Shown one piece after another: positions 1 to 13,707 of a DNA stretch of 64,000 nucleotides. A model generated the notes under the pieces. That model ran no database searches. It worked only from the letters and a program-made list of their open reading frames with translations, and was not told the origin of the DNA. The translations under genes were made by a program, and so were the position numbers. Positions within the stretch are counted from its first letter, which is position 1. The number at the start of each line of letters is the position of its first letter. This DNA comes from Diploscapter coronatus (taxonomy: Eukaryota; Nematoda; Chromadorea; Rhabditida; Rhabditidae). The stretch covers positions 34,859,249-34,923,248 of the forward strand of contig OZ038423.1 in NCBI GenBank assembly GCA_964036155.1, read 5' to 3'.

Positions 1-843
1 AGTGCTAAGCAAAAATAAGTAAACTCGGTTGATGAAGGGAATTCAACGATTGGATTCATTACGGCATGAATTAGGTCATAAACAAGTGATAAATAATGAT
101 TTTTAAGAATATCGAAAATGTTATGCGAAATTTAATTGAGGGTAGAAAGGAGAAAGTTTAGGGTGTGATTATATTTCAACAACAGATTTATAGATTTTGA
201 GAATGCGTTGAGATGAGTAAAATGGCAGAGTGAGAGATTCGAAATGTGATTAATGAGTGAATGTCTTTTCCTGATTGCTTATCTGCTACTTGCATAGCCA
301 ATTATCCATTTAGTCGATCATAATTTCATCGCCCCTTGTCATTGGAGCTTCTTTCAAATCGATGCGTTGTTTCATCGCGAACTAAAATAGATTCATTTTA
401 GAGGGAAATGTCTAGAATTCCCTAACCTGGTAGTGACAAGATCCTTTTGAGATTAGGCGAACACAGCGGTTTTGATCGATAGAGACAGTTCCTTTGATCT
501 GAAACCATTCATTTATCATTTTGTTTATCCAAATTTGTTTTCACCTATCTCTAGCATTTAGGACATTTGTAATTTTACAATTGCGCGACACCGAATTTAC
601 AATGCCCTCTTTCATGTTTTCAGGTAAGAAGTTGCTATTTTACAACATATCGTAGTGCTATTTGAATTGTTTAGGAATTACATAAGGTCAATTTCACAAA
701 ACTAATATCTTTTCTTCACATAAATGTCACAATTTGCATTTTTAGATTTGGTAGGTGCGCAATTTTGCTTAGACATTTTCTAAGTTTCTAAAATTTCTCG
801 TTTCAATTCATAGATCTCTACTGAATAATGTCCTATTCATCCT
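1..843. other. Left flank, no gene recognised
   Basis: AT-rich sequence downstream of the ETX/MTX2-like gene. I found no exon chain or clear polyadenylation signal here; the first coding base of that gene (its stop codon) is at 844. Confidence 0.5.
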
Positions 844-3800
844 TCAAAACTTCTCATTCTCTGTCACAATTACAGGATCTTTCTGGGACGAGATATACAA
901 GAAAGATTCCGTCTATATCATTTTGAAAAGATTCTTTTGGCTAAAATTACACGTGTAGTACCTTACTTCTCTATATTTTCAAAAAATATTTATCATTTCA
1001 AGTATTCAACAATATTCAATATTAACAAATTTCTTACCTCTTTCTTGCAATAAGGGCTGTCGAGCAGATGCCTGAAGACTTCGACCACATTTACCCGAAG
1101 AGGCATCACCAGCGCATTGTCTCTTCTCCTAAAATTCATCCTTTAACTCCATTCTTTGTATTTCAGTTTTCATTTGTATCATTTTGCATACCCCCTCTGG
1201 CAATCTTCATAATTATCTCTGCCTTCCTCTCTTCATTCACTCTACTCCCCTTTCGCTCAATCGTTCAGCCTCATTTCCCTCACAAATTGTCGTGCATTTC
1301 GATGCATCTCCGCAGTCAGACAGTCAGTGCACAAATGCAACCAATTCACTTCATTTTAGAGGAAATTAAAGAAGAAAATGGAATGAATAAGAGGACTAAA
1401 CTGCGCTGAGGCAGAGGCAAAGGATAAGAATGGCGCCAAGGTCATGAGCTATTGTTGGAGAAAAAAGTGAGGGAAGGGAAAGGAAGTGATTGAATGAACG
1501 GCTAAAGACTCGCACAAACATATGGAAAGGGGAAACAGTCGAACAGTCAAAGAGTCGAGTGGACGGTGGCGGCACAAAGTGAATGAAGGCAATCTATGCA
1601 TTGCTCATTCGTCACTCGACTTACTCACAACTATTTTGAAAGCATATTTAGCGCCGGAAAAAAAAAGTTTAGAGATGGAAAGAGTATGAAAGCCACAAAT
1701 AAAATTTTGTTCAGAAGCAGATTAAAGTTGTCGTAATAGAGTAGCGACTGAAAGTTTAGATCAATATCATTATTTGTTATTGCAGTCTGATGTTATGTCT
1801 ACATATCGTGAAACGATTCAAATGAAATTTGCATACATAATTTTCTCGTTGAGATGCAAGTAGTGGTCAAACTTCATTCGAAAGTCCATGAAAAGTTGAT
1901 GTTATCAAACTAGAGCATACTTGTGATTGTTCTAAACTTTTGATCGCCACTACACGTAATTTTTTTTTTTTTTTTTTTTTCGATATTCTGGACAATTGCT
2001 TCTAGATTTGTTTTATTTCCCTCTTTAATTTAATTCTTCAGTTTATGGAACTTTTGGATATTAATTTTTAGAGCAATTGTCAGAATGACATGGATAATTT
2101 TGAAATTTTTGAAATGACAACTTTTCCAGCATTAATATCTAACTGTTTGAAAAATCGACTAACCTCCTAATGCTGATAATAACCCATCCACTGATTCTCG
2201 ATATAACCGTGTAATTGCCCTTGTAGTTCAATTCGTCAATCACTATCGATGCTTCTGTCACATAGTGAGGAGGAACCTGAAAATTTTAGATTTAATTCCA
2301 TTTTGCTTGGCGATTTCTTAAAAATTTCATGTGCTAACATAAATTTCATTTTTCGCGACTTCAAAGTTTCTAAACTGTTTCCACTCCGTTATAATTTAGA
2401 AAAGCGCACACTTGATTTTTTGTTCGAAAATTTTAATTAGCTTACCGTAACATTTGAATCAACGCCCCATGACAACGTCTCTGTCTGACAGTTTTCATTC
2501 ATATTATTGAAGTGCATCTCATGTTTAAAGCCTGCTTTCAATTCCCCAATTTCACCTGAAAATAATATTTATCGTAATTATTTTTCCTCATTTTTTCTGT
2601 CTAATATTGAATTTTTCATTAGTTTCCCTTTCAAATAGCCTCCCTCCCGTTATGTGCAAAGAAACGCGCGAACAAAGACAAAAGCAGTTAAAATTCCTGA
2701 GGATGAAGAGGTAGAAAGTGAAAGGAATGATGCAATTGACCATGGAAATGATGGAACTCTTTACCATTTACACAGATCCTCATTTTGTTTCAAAAATAAA
2801 AGAATTAATTTTTTTAATGCTGGAATCAGCCTCTTTTTAAACAGCAAAGCAGGGTTTCATCTCATAACTAATTTTTCTAATGAATTTCCCTAAATTTGCA
2901 CGCTATTTTTACTTATTTAACTTTCAAATTCAGGAGAAGATAAAAATGTTCATAGCGATAGAGTGACTATCGATCTCTATTCTCATTCTCGTGACTGTGT
3001 TTGAATTCTCACACATCCTTCCTCATTTTGCTGTTTACAATGCTCATCCCTTGTCCATTTCCATTTGTGTGCCTTCCAAATGAGTGCCACTTTCCCACAC
3101 GCAAACTGCACTACGGCATCTGCTAACATCCTCTGCACGTTCTGCGTTATCTTCTCCTCCCTTCCTCCAAAAGCTCATCTACTTTATAGCCTCAAGCAAT
3201 AGTGAGTAAAGTGATGCACTAAATTAGAAAAGAAAATGGAAACCCCTAATAGCATTTTCTATCCTCGTTTCATTACTTTATACAAATTTCGAGAATCGAG
3301 ACTTTTTTCGCTTGACTGGTGTGTCTACTACAAAAGAAAGGCTTTGTAGATCTAGGTTCCGATAGGAGGAAAGGTAAAGGATGAGGATGAAGAATGACCT
3401 CGAGCTTGCAAATCTCCCTTCGAAACTAGCGATACATCTTGAGATAGTGTCGGTAAATCTGTTTTCGCGCACTCCCTTTCCTCAGATGTTCTTTCCTTGT
3501 GTCTTCCTGCCAACCTGTCATTTTACGCCTTTTACGGTTGTTTCTGCAGCCTTGGAAATGCACTAATCTGCTCGAAATTACGCATCGCGTCACAAAATAT
3601 GCAATTTACAGAGGGAGTCCCTGTGATTTGCGCTTGAATTACTGCAGAAAGACCGAAATGACTGGGGGACAGGTTGCGAGGCAAATCGAAAGAAATGGAA
3701 TCGAATCGGAAGAGTTGAAAAATGTGAGAAGAAGGACATGAAAAAGAATCGATGAACGATGGGATTAGCAGGCAAAGGAAGGGAATAGAAGGAAGGAGTC

Positions 3801-6800
3801 CCGCTGAGACACAATGGGAATCAGGAATAGAAACAGAATGATTTCGCTCTACTAGAACATTCCGTATTTGGTGATTAATCGATAGTTTTGCTGTTCAGTT
3901 GCAAAATATTATGGGTTTGGCGCTGCAAAATCAAATGTTTACACGAGAAATTAGGCTTGTTTGAAAGGCGAATTTCAATCAATCTCTCGAAATTAAGACT
4001 GTGTTGCGGTATTTTTTGTGATGCTGAAAATGACTTACAAGGCACTTTGAGTGTGAGTTCAGCTTCGGCCCCAATCGTGTATCCCTGTTCTCTGACAATC
4101 GAACACAGCGATTCTGTTGTCCTTTCCGTTTTGAATGAATATTCTTGCGGTCTGAAAAGATGTTTAGATTAAGATATCAGAAATGGCAAATTTAGGAAAT
4201 GTAGTGAATTATAAATTTTTTAAATTATTTAACTTCCTTAGTTGAAAGATATGTGTTGGCTATCTTAACTTAACCGAGTTATCAGATAATTTTAGCGAAG
4301 ATCAGCTATCATAAGTAGTGATGCACAAAATTTTGCAACATCGTTTAGCGAGCACAAGTGGTTTTTGAATTTGATGTTCCGGTTATAAAGCTTATATAAT
4401 TGAACTAGCCTTTTTCTATGGATTCCTAATCTTTTTCATACAGATGTCCCTATAAAAATGCGCATTGCATACTTCATTCTGCCTACCAGCTTAGAACGAG
4501 TTTTACCCATATTTCACTTTAAGTAAAAGCGAGGAATGAAGCATACCAAAAATATCATGTATGGTTTCAAACCTTCCTGTACAGCCATTGCATTTGCAAG
4601 TCATAAGTTTCTTTTTCTTCTGATCTTCACGTAAATTCATGAATGAAGAACATACCGATTTGTGGAATTTGTGTAGACAGATTTGAACAGGGTGTAGGGC
4701 TTGGCTCCGCTAGGCATGAAATGGGAATATTGTGGCTCATCCTGTTCGATTACCAATTGTTTCCGATTCTAAAACTTATTCATTATTTAATCATTGATTT
4801 TCCTTGAATTCTTGTATTTTCTCATTAGTCGAATCTAATTTCCCTCAAGGTGATCCATGTCGATGTAAAGAACTGTTTTTGTCTCGATTTCTTATTTGCA
4901 TTCGAACAGCAAAAACTGCTGAGGTCAGAGAAACAGCGAATTGGGAAATCGCAATGACTCGCGTGACACGTTTGGATGTGTCTTGTACAAGGAATAGATA
5001 AGCATCTGATCTGATCTATTTCTGAATCGAGTCAATTTTTCTGCTGCTTCAAATTTCGTATTCACTATTTCACTCGTTCACTCACTCGCAACTGACTTCT
5101 GACGTGAGCGTTGCATGACTCATTCGAGTTTGGAAGGAAGTACGGTGGAACGAGAAATAGAGGAGGAAAGCGAGAGACGCAGAGGGACAGGGAGTTATTG
5201 TGAAATGTTTGCCTCGATATGCCTCATCTGAAGGAAACAAACGACAGCAGCAAGGTGGAAAATATGAGTTTGAGTTAAAGACGGAGGAGGGAAAAGGTAA
5301 ATAGAGGGGCAAGAAACGGACAGGGATGTGAGAAATCGCGCAAATCGCCATACATCTCTAGCGGATCAATATGGAGTTATTATTAATGTTTATAAGAGGC
5401 ACTACGATAATCATGAATCTGAATAAAAGGCGACGTTGGTAGGCAAAATTTAGGGTTTTCTTTCCTCAAAGAGTCATTGACTTTTCGGTATGATTATCAA
5501 AGTTAAGACTGATTTGTGAATCTAGAAAAATTTAAGCTATTTTTTCAAGGAAAGAGTGAATGACATGGCAAATCAAATTCATTTGTTTCTAAACTTTTAC
5601 TATCATTTCAAAACACTTCGTACATCTTTACCATGGCGCTAAATCCTTTCTCAACTCATTCCTCTAATATCTTCCTCCGTTCACATCTTATCTCCTCATA
5701 AATCCCCCTTCCAAAGGCTATTCCGTCTAATTGCAACCTACCAATCTGAGGCCACCTTCATTAAATCCTTTTTGCACGATGATAAATGACTTTCTATAGA
5801 TCCTAGGTGCTAATTTATTGCGCGAAGATATCGTATCCAAATCGAGAAGTACCTGATATTATCAGGGGTATTTTACTTAAACTCGGGTCGAAGTAAATTT
5901 GAAACGGCATTTTTTATACATATTTTGAATTTCTGCTGACAACTCTCTTCTACTAGACTTTTTCTGTTCATTTATAGTCTCATTGTCATAGTTATTGAGT
6001 TCAGTTCCTTCCTGAGCATTTCACGATTCCCATTTCTACTCGTATGGACGTAGATCGAATTACCGCGTTGGAGTCGTGAAATGCAGAGCCTGAAGGAGAA
6101 GGGAAAGAGCTGCAGGCAAATCGAAACGAGAACAAAATGGAAGAATAATCCCTCCTGCCCGAGGCTGAGCAGAAACAGAAAAGGACTAATCTCCGAGCAG
6201 TCGGGCAGAGAAGCACTTCACGCAGTGGCAAAATGACACAGGAATATGCGCATTGATTGGGAGGAGATTCCATACAAGGGTTCATGGATTGTTCACTAGT
6301 TCTCATCAAAATAATGGGCACAATTTAGAGTTATCAGATTTATAATAATTCAGGTATATTCGGAAATCGTCAAAATCATTCCTCATTGAATACGACTATT
6401 TGGATTTTCGCAACCAATCTTATGGCCAATTTTGTGTCTTGAAGTTGTGCAACCACCATTTCTGAAGGAATTATAAAGAGAACTGAAAAATATCCAGGAA
6501 AGATCGCGCAAAATGATATTCATGATTTCAAAGACTATTAGAGAATTCAAGAAGCCCTAAAATGACTATGAGCACACGGATAATTGTTCCTGTCAAACTC
6601 GCAGGAAGTAGCCGAGAGATCGAGCTGTCCTTCATTCATGTAAATAGCCGTTTTCCTGCGCATTACACACTTTGTGGTTGGAGAGAAGCAATTGGCCTCT
6701 TGAGATATCGAAACAGAGGAACAGACATACAAGCAGAATGGGGAGAGCTTATCTCTAGAACACCAATATTCTCCTATTCAGCATTAGTCGGTCATAGTCA

Positions 6801-7815
6801 ATAATGTGCCAGATCACTGGGGAATTGCTCTCGTCATTCTTCCTCTTTCATAATATTCCCAATTATCTCGTTATCTCTTTCAAAGAGCACTCCATCCTCT
6901 CAAATTCGCCATAGAAATGCATCGCAGCGAGCAGATAAGTCCGCTCTTTACATTCCAAAGGAGGAAAATGCAAATGCAGAGCAGAAGTGAAGCAGACTAA
7001 CGAGGATTATATAGAGGGGGAGAGAGGAGAGATGTAAACTGAAGCGGAATTAATGATGAGCGGCTAATTGAGAAGGCATATCAATGATTATTTAGAGGAG
7101 AAATGAAATTTTGAAACTCTTTCAACACTACTCACCTAGTCATTCGATCTATGACGAAGAATAACATTATATTTTTGTCTTCGAGATTGTTTGTATATTG
7201 ATCGCTATTTGATTGTGATATTTTATCGCTTTATCGCATAATCAGGGAAAGGAGGAGGTGAGAAATGAGAAACACGAGCCGCTGGCGATTTGCTGATAAA
7301 GCAAGAATGAGGAAGAACGCAAGTCGAGAGTGGCAAAGCAAAGGCAAGGAGCAAAACATTACACATCGATTGAATGTGTCAATTCACAGACTCTTGTAAT
7401 GCTAAAATTTATGAAAAGAACTGTTCAGAGATGAGATGGAATATAAATTTTTAAAAATCATAATAAGCGCACGTCTATTGCCTTAAAATTGCGCAAATTG
7501 TGACCATCATCCGATAGTTTTCTATTATTCCTATCTGCATAGCGAAATGAATAGATCACCTCTTTCACAATGAAGTTTTTAATATCGGTAAACACGTTTG
7601 TTGACTTTTCAGAAAGATACAAGTATCAGTGTTCCGTCTCATCTCATTTATTTTACTCAATTGATAAGCATAATTTGACTCACGATGAAGAATTCGCAGT
7701 CGTCCTTCTCGAGGTTCTTGAAGTCGTCCAACCTGGTCTTCTTCAAGGACTGCAGGTCTGTGAACTGTCGCCACGCATAGTCCTCCAGAATCTGATCCAC
7801 GTCCACGTGATTCAT
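844..7815 (-). CDS. ETX/MTX2-like (aerolysin-fold) pore-forming family protein, about 283 aa
   Basis: Eight exons on the minus strand: 7684-7815, 5742-5852, 4656-4768, 4039-4151, 2446-2555, 2164-2276, 1038-1128 and 844-912. All phases agree and sum to 852 nt (284 codons with stop). Four internal exons are 113, 113, 110 and 113 nt. The middle exons have the family's look: a Phe-x-Asn-x-Thr stretch (FKSVYTNSTN), alternating polar/hydrophobic strands, Gly-rich turns, then a Trp/VPP segment (VDSNVTVPP). This suggests a beta-rich aerolysin-type body. The start follows a TTGCAG acceptor by 2 nt, as at a trans-spliced leader. No signal peptide is visible, so secretion is not supported unless a first exon is missed. 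Exon 1 is joined across a 1.8-kb intron by phase only and is the weakest part. Role unknown; nematode members could act in defence or digestion (inference). Confidence 0.55.
1038..5852 (-). other. Better-supported ETX/MTX2-like exon core
   Basis: The exons from 5742-5852 down to 1038-1128 carry the family-like composition and have GT donors and AG acceptors with matching phases. The joins outside this core, to 7684-7815 and to 844-912 (acceptor ATATAG), rest on phase and splice sites alone. Confidence 0.55.
1960..1980 (+). repeat. Poly-T run, 21 nt
   Basis: Uninterrupted run of T in the 1.0-kb intron of the ETX/MTX2-like gene. It could be a retroposed poly-A tail in reverse or simple slippage; no adjoining element is recognisable. 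Confidence 0.9.
5853..7683 (-). other. Large intron 1 of the ETX/MTX2-like gene
   Basis: No convincing exon was found on either strand. Open frames near 6001-6321 and 6547-6804 lack family-like composition and coherent splice partners. A donor-like CTAG/GTGAGT lies near 7135 (minus), but no exon in a fitting phase leads into it. Confidence 0.4.
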
Positions 7816-9675
7816 CTCTGCAAAAAAGAAAGATTATCGATTCGAAACGCGAAATATGACAGCACAACAAAATTAAATGCACTTGAAGGAAGAAGGCTGA
7901 AGGCAAGAAACTGAAATGAAAGGAGCCTAACAATGGGAGCCCATTGTTGGGAATGGGAGGCGAGGAAAATGGGAATGAAAGGGACAAAACTGTCACTAAG
8001 GAGTGGGGATGAACAGGGATGATTAAGCCAGAGATGACAAGAGACGAATAAAAATGAATAATCTGTGAATAATCTCTGAATGAAGTGAATTGAAGAGCAG
8101 ATATATTTTTAGTTAGTAAAAGAACAGCTCTTCCCACAAAGAGGAAAAATGGAACGATTGGTCTGTTCGGGGCGCGATTTGATTCGAGCAGAGATAAGAT
8201 AGCAGAGCGAGGAAGGGGGCAAAGCAAAAACTGAATGTGTAAAATATTTAGAAATCGAAGCAAAATGCGTAATTTGTGAGTGAGCTGTTATTTATAGTTG
8301 GAACAGGATTTCATCATCACGAAAGTGGATGATGATGTAATAATGGAGGGATTACTGTAAGTCATTAGAGATACAGAGGAAGACATCTGAATGCATGCTC
8401 ATTGCTGCTGCAGGCTGCACAATAACACTTAGGGGCAGTTCGATAAGTAAAGGCAGTCGGGTGGGAGAAAGAGAAGGGTGGGAGGGGAGAGAGAGAAGAG
8501 GAAAAGATGGAGAATCGACACGCCCCTTTCGACAGAGGGGAGGGAGGAAAACCATGCCATAATCCATTTTGACGGATAAATTATTGCAAAGTCAAACGAG
8601 ATTACGGAAAAAAAATCGACTACTTTGACTTTATTTGGATCGCAACACTTCATTACATTACTTTCATATTCATTCGTTTATTGTCTCACTGATCCAATCC
8701 ATATTTCTTCATTCGGAAAACATTCCTATCAATGCATGATCGTATGCAGAAAATTGTCTTTGTTAAAAATACCATGTCACGCAAAAGTCTAGAACAATCA
8801 TAATTCGTTAAATGATTGAATACTCAGTCATCAATGGATCTGAGTGGTAGTTTGTGATTTTATATCATCTAATATTTGCATCTTGCTTCATCATGAGCTG
8901 CTCAATAAAGTGATGCATAATACATGCAAAAATTTTCCAACTGCTCCAAACTTTTGAGTGACACTAATAGATTTCTGCATACGGTTCAATGAAAAACACT
9001 AAATAAAATATCTACAAAAGAAAAATCAAAGGCCCTATCATCATTTTTGGTTTGATTTGAAATATCTAAAAAGGCACAACGAAAATATCGCTAACACAGA
9101 TAAAATCGAGTTTCACAATGAGTCAAGTAATCAAAAGAGGAAGTATGGGAGCCGTAGAAGAGGAGAGTAAATAAATGCTTTAATAAGCACGACAAAAATG
9201 AATAATCATGTAGAATTTTAATATGAATATATGGCATCATTGAAGAGAATTATTACATCGCATCGATAAAACGATATTCTGATGCAGAACAAGCCGATCA
9301 TCAGAGATGTGCAAGTAAATCGATAGAAAACATTCGTTTTTAAACGAAGTTGATGAAGTGAATTTATAGAAATGACTTCAAAAATCGAAAAAAACGAGCA
9401 TGTTTAGGTCGTGACTCGCGACATTTTTCCATATCAATACAGTATGAAAATGGAAAGAATATGCTAGGTCACGAACTTTACTTACTGTTGGTTACATAAT
9501 TTCGCCATTTCTTCTAACGATCCACTTCATCAGATACAAACTCTAGTAAGTTGAATAAACGAGTACACGTACTTGGAAAGAAAGAATGAAATCATTTGAA
9601 AGGAATTGCCACATTCTGAATGATCGAAGCAAGCTAACTTTCTAATGGCAATGGCGAATAGAGAATCAACCAAAC
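7816..9675. other. Intergenic, upstream of the ETX/MTX2-like gene
   Basis: 1.86 kb between the start of the ETX/MTX2-like gene and the stop of the palmitoyltransferase gene, both on the minus strand. It should hold the promoter of the former and the 3' UTR of the latter. It has purine-rich patches (about 8460-8520) and AT-rich stretches. No exon chain was found. Confidence 0.5.
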
Positions 9676-12600
9676 CTAGTCATTTTTCTTGTCTCCCTTG
9701 TGCACATTCTCCCTGTCGCTGTCTTCGGAAGTCTCTGTGGTCGTTTCAGTGGTCTCCTCCTCTTTGACAGGAACGACCAGTGCTCGAGGGATCCACCCCT
9801 TCTTCGTTGCATCGTCATTTCTGTAGCCGTAGAACCAGTGCCGAGTTGCGCGAGTCAACATCACTCGATCCTCTGTGTGAACCTGAAAATTAGCACATTA
9901 TTTATCAGTTTCAATTGATTGCAAAAATTTTCGGTTTTTTTCGCAATAATTTTTCAGATACAATGACACTATTACATAGTTAAAAACTACTATATTTTAG
10001 CAAGATCGAATCGGCACAAGCCTTTAACCAGGCATTCAAACCTTCATGAATTTCCGGATACTTTTGTTCACTACCGTAAGAAGTTCAACAAGATCACATT
10101 TTTTCCGATTCTTCAACAAAGAAAGAAAAAAACTCATTGTAAATAGAATTTTCGTAAGTCTGAATATGATACAAAAGACAAAAAAGCGATTATTGCATAG
10201 AGATTACCTCGAGCATTCCTCCATCGATTATGGGCTGAGTGCAGCAGGTCCTGCATCCGAACTGCAAGCAGAGACAGCGACGAGAGGAAAAGTCGCCGAT
10301 GGCTTTGCCAGGGCGGGCTGCCTGCATCTTACGCTTCTTCAGGGCAAGTTGCTCTTCCTGAAATTCACATTTGTTGAAGTAGGCAAATCAGTAGTACGAT
10401 AAAAATGAGTTTAATGGTGAGAAACTATTGGTAAGCAGTTAACTTCAAAGTGCAAAAATAATTCCTAAATTCAAGCATATGCATTTAAAAATTGAAAGGT
10501 AAGCTTTTGCAAAACACTAGATCCTTGTTCCTCTCAAACGTATACTTCGCTAAAAAGTGTACAATTTTTTAAAGTGAAAAGATAAATTTTCAAAAATTGC
10601 AATGTCTTCCCTTTCACAGAACCATAATTCTTCTCCTTTTCTCATTGATGGCAGCCGCTTAGCGAGTGTGGAAAATGCGCGATAAATATGAGGAGACAAG
10701 AAATTCGCGTGAACATAAAATTCTTTATGAGCTCCTTCCTCTGGCAGAATAGCAGATGTCTCTCATTCCCTCCTTTCCAGTGTCAAATAGCATTCACTCG
10801 AAATGGAAGAAGCAGCAAATTGTAATGTACCGTGAGAGTGTATTGGTCGCATCCCTCCAAAACTGGCCACCAATAGCCGTTGCCTTCGGGCCTGCCTGAG
10901 TACGAGCCGAGCACATAACGAATGTTGCGTTTCCAGCCGAGGTTATAGGGATAGACGAAACGACGGCCTGTCACTGAGCCGTGATGATGGATTTTCGCTT
11001 CTAAAAATGAGAGTTTATGAACACCATTAAGCTTGAATAGATTTGAGGAGTGTACAATCATGGTGTTGTGTTATGAAAAAGTGAGATGAAGAATGGCATA
11101 TTTTACTGGTGATACATTTGAGAAAAATTGAAAATTGAGAAGGCACTTTATAATCACTTTTCTTCGGTCCTTTCTTCTATTTCAATATTACAAACTTAGA
11201 TTATTCGTTCATGCAGAAAGGATACATAAATAAGATGAAGAAGCACTATTTTCTACCATTTCCGGTAAGAACAAACTTGTCTTACCGATGTATTCTTCAA
11301 TGGCAGTCTCGTTCTTCCAGACACTCTTGATTTGAACATAGAGGAGGAAGGACAGAGCCAAGGTGACAGAGAGACTGAGTGCACTGGCGATGACGAACGC
11401 GAAGAACAGGGGCAGGGTCAGGGAGAATCCGTCCCAACGGACCAAATCATCGGACACTAGCCATTTCTGGAAAAGGATAAAATAAAAAATAAGAAATAAG
11501 AAAGTAATAAATAACAATTTTCAAATATTGATGATATTGACACTCGTCAAATTTCAGTATTCATGTTCATCAGCATTAGACTGTTAAGGGAACATTAAAT
11601 ATACCCCGAAGAAAATGACGTAGAGAAGAGAAATCTGCATACAGAATGCGTGCAGACAGCCGCAAATGGCGTAGAACAGAAAACGAATGAAGTAGCCCTG
11701 ATTACGGTGTCCCACGCAGTTGTTCACCCACGGCTGAAAATAGCACACAAATGTGGATATTTCAAAAGCTTCAATTATTTTTATGCATAAAAGTTGAATT
11801 TTCAAATTCCAAGAAGAATAGGCTTTTCAAAGTTCTATGATTTGGTTGAGCAGAAGTGAATTTTCCAATTTTTGGAACCATAAATAAATACTTTCGACTA
11901 TGTGAAAAAGAATAAAAAATCGCATAATCGCAAAATATCTTACACAATGATGGTCCATTTTGAGACAGCATCTTCCGCACTTTGAACAGTGATGGGAGCG
12001 AGGGGCTTTGTAGCCTTCGCAGACCGTACACCACTGCAGACGAGACTCGTGTTCTTCCTGAAGTGCGATTGAAAATGATTGTGATCATGCAATTGGATAT
12101 GCCTGAGGAGGATGCCATTTCCTTTGAACATATCCGGGGCCGACATAGGCAGCCAGACACATGTTGGTGATAGTCGCGTAGTTCCAGAAAAGGAAGACGA
12201 GCAGGTTGATAGTCCCGGGCAAGGTGTCGATCGCCAGGTACATATTCGCGAAAAAACTCGTCACTGTTCCGACCTAAAGATGTGTTTTTGTGAAATCAGA
12301 TAAAAATGATCTGGCAAACTTTAACTTTTGCTTATTATGAGATATAAGCTCGAACAAACACTTTATCAAATGTATTGAAAAGAGATGTTTCTCTAATAAC
12401 CAAAATACTCACAAATATGACCATTCCCAGATCATATTTCCTGTCGAATAGATTAAAGAAAAAAAAACTGACGAAGAAGATAATGCAGAGTGCAACTATG
12501 GGTCCATAGTGAAGAAGTCGTTTGCCGAGACCCTTCATCACATCGGCCCGGTCGAAGGGTGCAGGCCAGTCGGGAGGCTCGATTGTGGCACGCGGGGTGT

Positions 12601-13116
12601 CTGGAACAGTGGGGAATTTATTCGTTAATAGGATCGTTTAAAACGACAGCCAAAACCTTAGACACGAGCATGATTGTCTTCAAATTTAGACTGTTGTTTG
12701 ATCTAATTTAACTCGAATTCAGCATACCTTTGGAGGGTAGCAACTAGTAAACGAGACAAATTTTAGTTGCAACAGTTCAAAACTATTTAGTCTGTAGTCA
12801 ATTTTAAAAGTCATGTTTATGACTAAACCTTTGGTTGTCATTAAAATGAATATTTCAGAATCAAGTGACTTGTATTCACATATTCACATTCGTCTGATGA
12901 AAACGTTTCGAAATTTAAACTAAAAAATCGCTAGCATAATTATTGACAAGTAGACAATGTCCTCTAACTTTTCGAATATTTAGAATAAATAAAAATCTAA
13001 CTGTCTGGTTCCTGATTGGAGACGGAAGTGCAGGAGTCACTAGCAGCTGCAGTGTTGGTGTCACCTGTCAAGGTACTGCTCTCTGCCTCGGAAGTCATCG
13101 TCTGGCTGTCCGTCAT
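9676..13116 (-). CDS. zdhhc6: ZDHHC6-type protein S-palmitoyltransferase, 453 aa
   Basis: Nine exons: 13065-13116, 12413-12600, 12103-12273, 11944-12057, 11605-11733, 11286-11466, 10831-11000, 10208-10357 and 9676-9882 (1362 nt). It transfers palmitate from its own DHHC cysteine to cysteines of membrane proteins, in the ER for this subfamily. Visible: TM1 about residues 49-68, TM2 about 98-124, a Cys-rich domain from Trp-Cys 145-146 to the catalytic DHHC at 172-175, then PWVNNCVG, two more TM segments, and the variant SH3-like C-terminal region typical of ZDHHC6. The protein ends in KKND, a KKxx ER-retrieval signal like that of vertebrate ZDHHC6. The 45-nt intron 12058-12102 uses a GC donor (CAG/GCATAT) and contains an in-frame stop, so it must be spliced. 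The ATG directly follows a TTTAG acceptor-like site. Length compares with about 413 aa in human. Confidence 0.93.
12058..12102 (-). other. GC-AG intron of zdhhc6, 45 nt
   Basis: Donor CAG/GCATAT, acceptor ACTTCAG. Removal joins GPGY...HPPQ to EEHES...WCTVC in the order expected for the family; read-through meets TGA within six codons. No GT donor in the region gives the same protein. Confidence 0.85.
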
Positions 13117-13707
13117 CTAAAGCAGTCAAACAAATCCACAAAGCAGAAAATAGATAAGAAGGTATTTCACAGCCACTCAACTGCAAATTCTCTAAAATCG
13201 TAAGTCAACGAATTAAAACCATCTTTATTCACTTGAAAAGGTTCATCATAAATACACATCAATCAATTGTGATAAAAAATGAAGAGGAATAACAACGTCA
13301 ACGAAATAAATTCATTTGATTACTACAGTAAGAACAACTAGATAAAAATGATATCAGTTTTGAATAATTGCGAGATAATGAATGGATCTATTGAGAGTTG
13401 GCTAAGCTGAATGGATTGCAGTCCACAATGCTGCCACCAGAAAAGTTACTTAGCAAGAATAAAAAATGAGATTAATTAACAATTAGATAAGCTTAAATCA
13501 ATTATTTTGATGAATATTGAACCTCAAAAAATTCGTCTGTCTTAACTAGTGATCTGAATAATCCATTTAAAATAATAAATATCAACAAAGTGTACTAAAA
13601 TAGAGCCAAAAATTGACGATAAATTATGATTATGTGAGAGATAAGGAAGGAACATGGGATACCGAATAGGAGGGGAATCTGTCCGGGTCCACAAAGTGAA
13701 GGGGCAC
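13117..13707. other. Short intergenic region between zdhhc6 and the ALY gene
   Basis: 590 bp between two minus-strand genes. It holds the 3' end of the ALY gene and the upstream region of zdhhc6. AT-rich; no further gene seen. The spacing is longer than a typical nematode operon gap (about 100 nt), so an operon is not supported. Confidence 0.5.

Noticed and set aside
1068..1409. Plus-strand open frame of 113 codons
   Set aside because: It is antisense to exon 1038-1128 of the ETX/MTX2-like gene, then runs through low-complexity pyrimidine-rich DNA; no splice partners.
5082..5351. Minus-strand frame as a possible first exon of the ETX/MTX2-like gene
   Set aside because: Its donor (GCGA/GTGAG) has phase 2, but the following exon needs phase 0.
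7565..8263. Long minus-strand open frame of 232 codons
   Set aside because: Most of it is AT-rich intergenic sequence. Its only coding-like part overlaps exon 7684-7815 in another frame.
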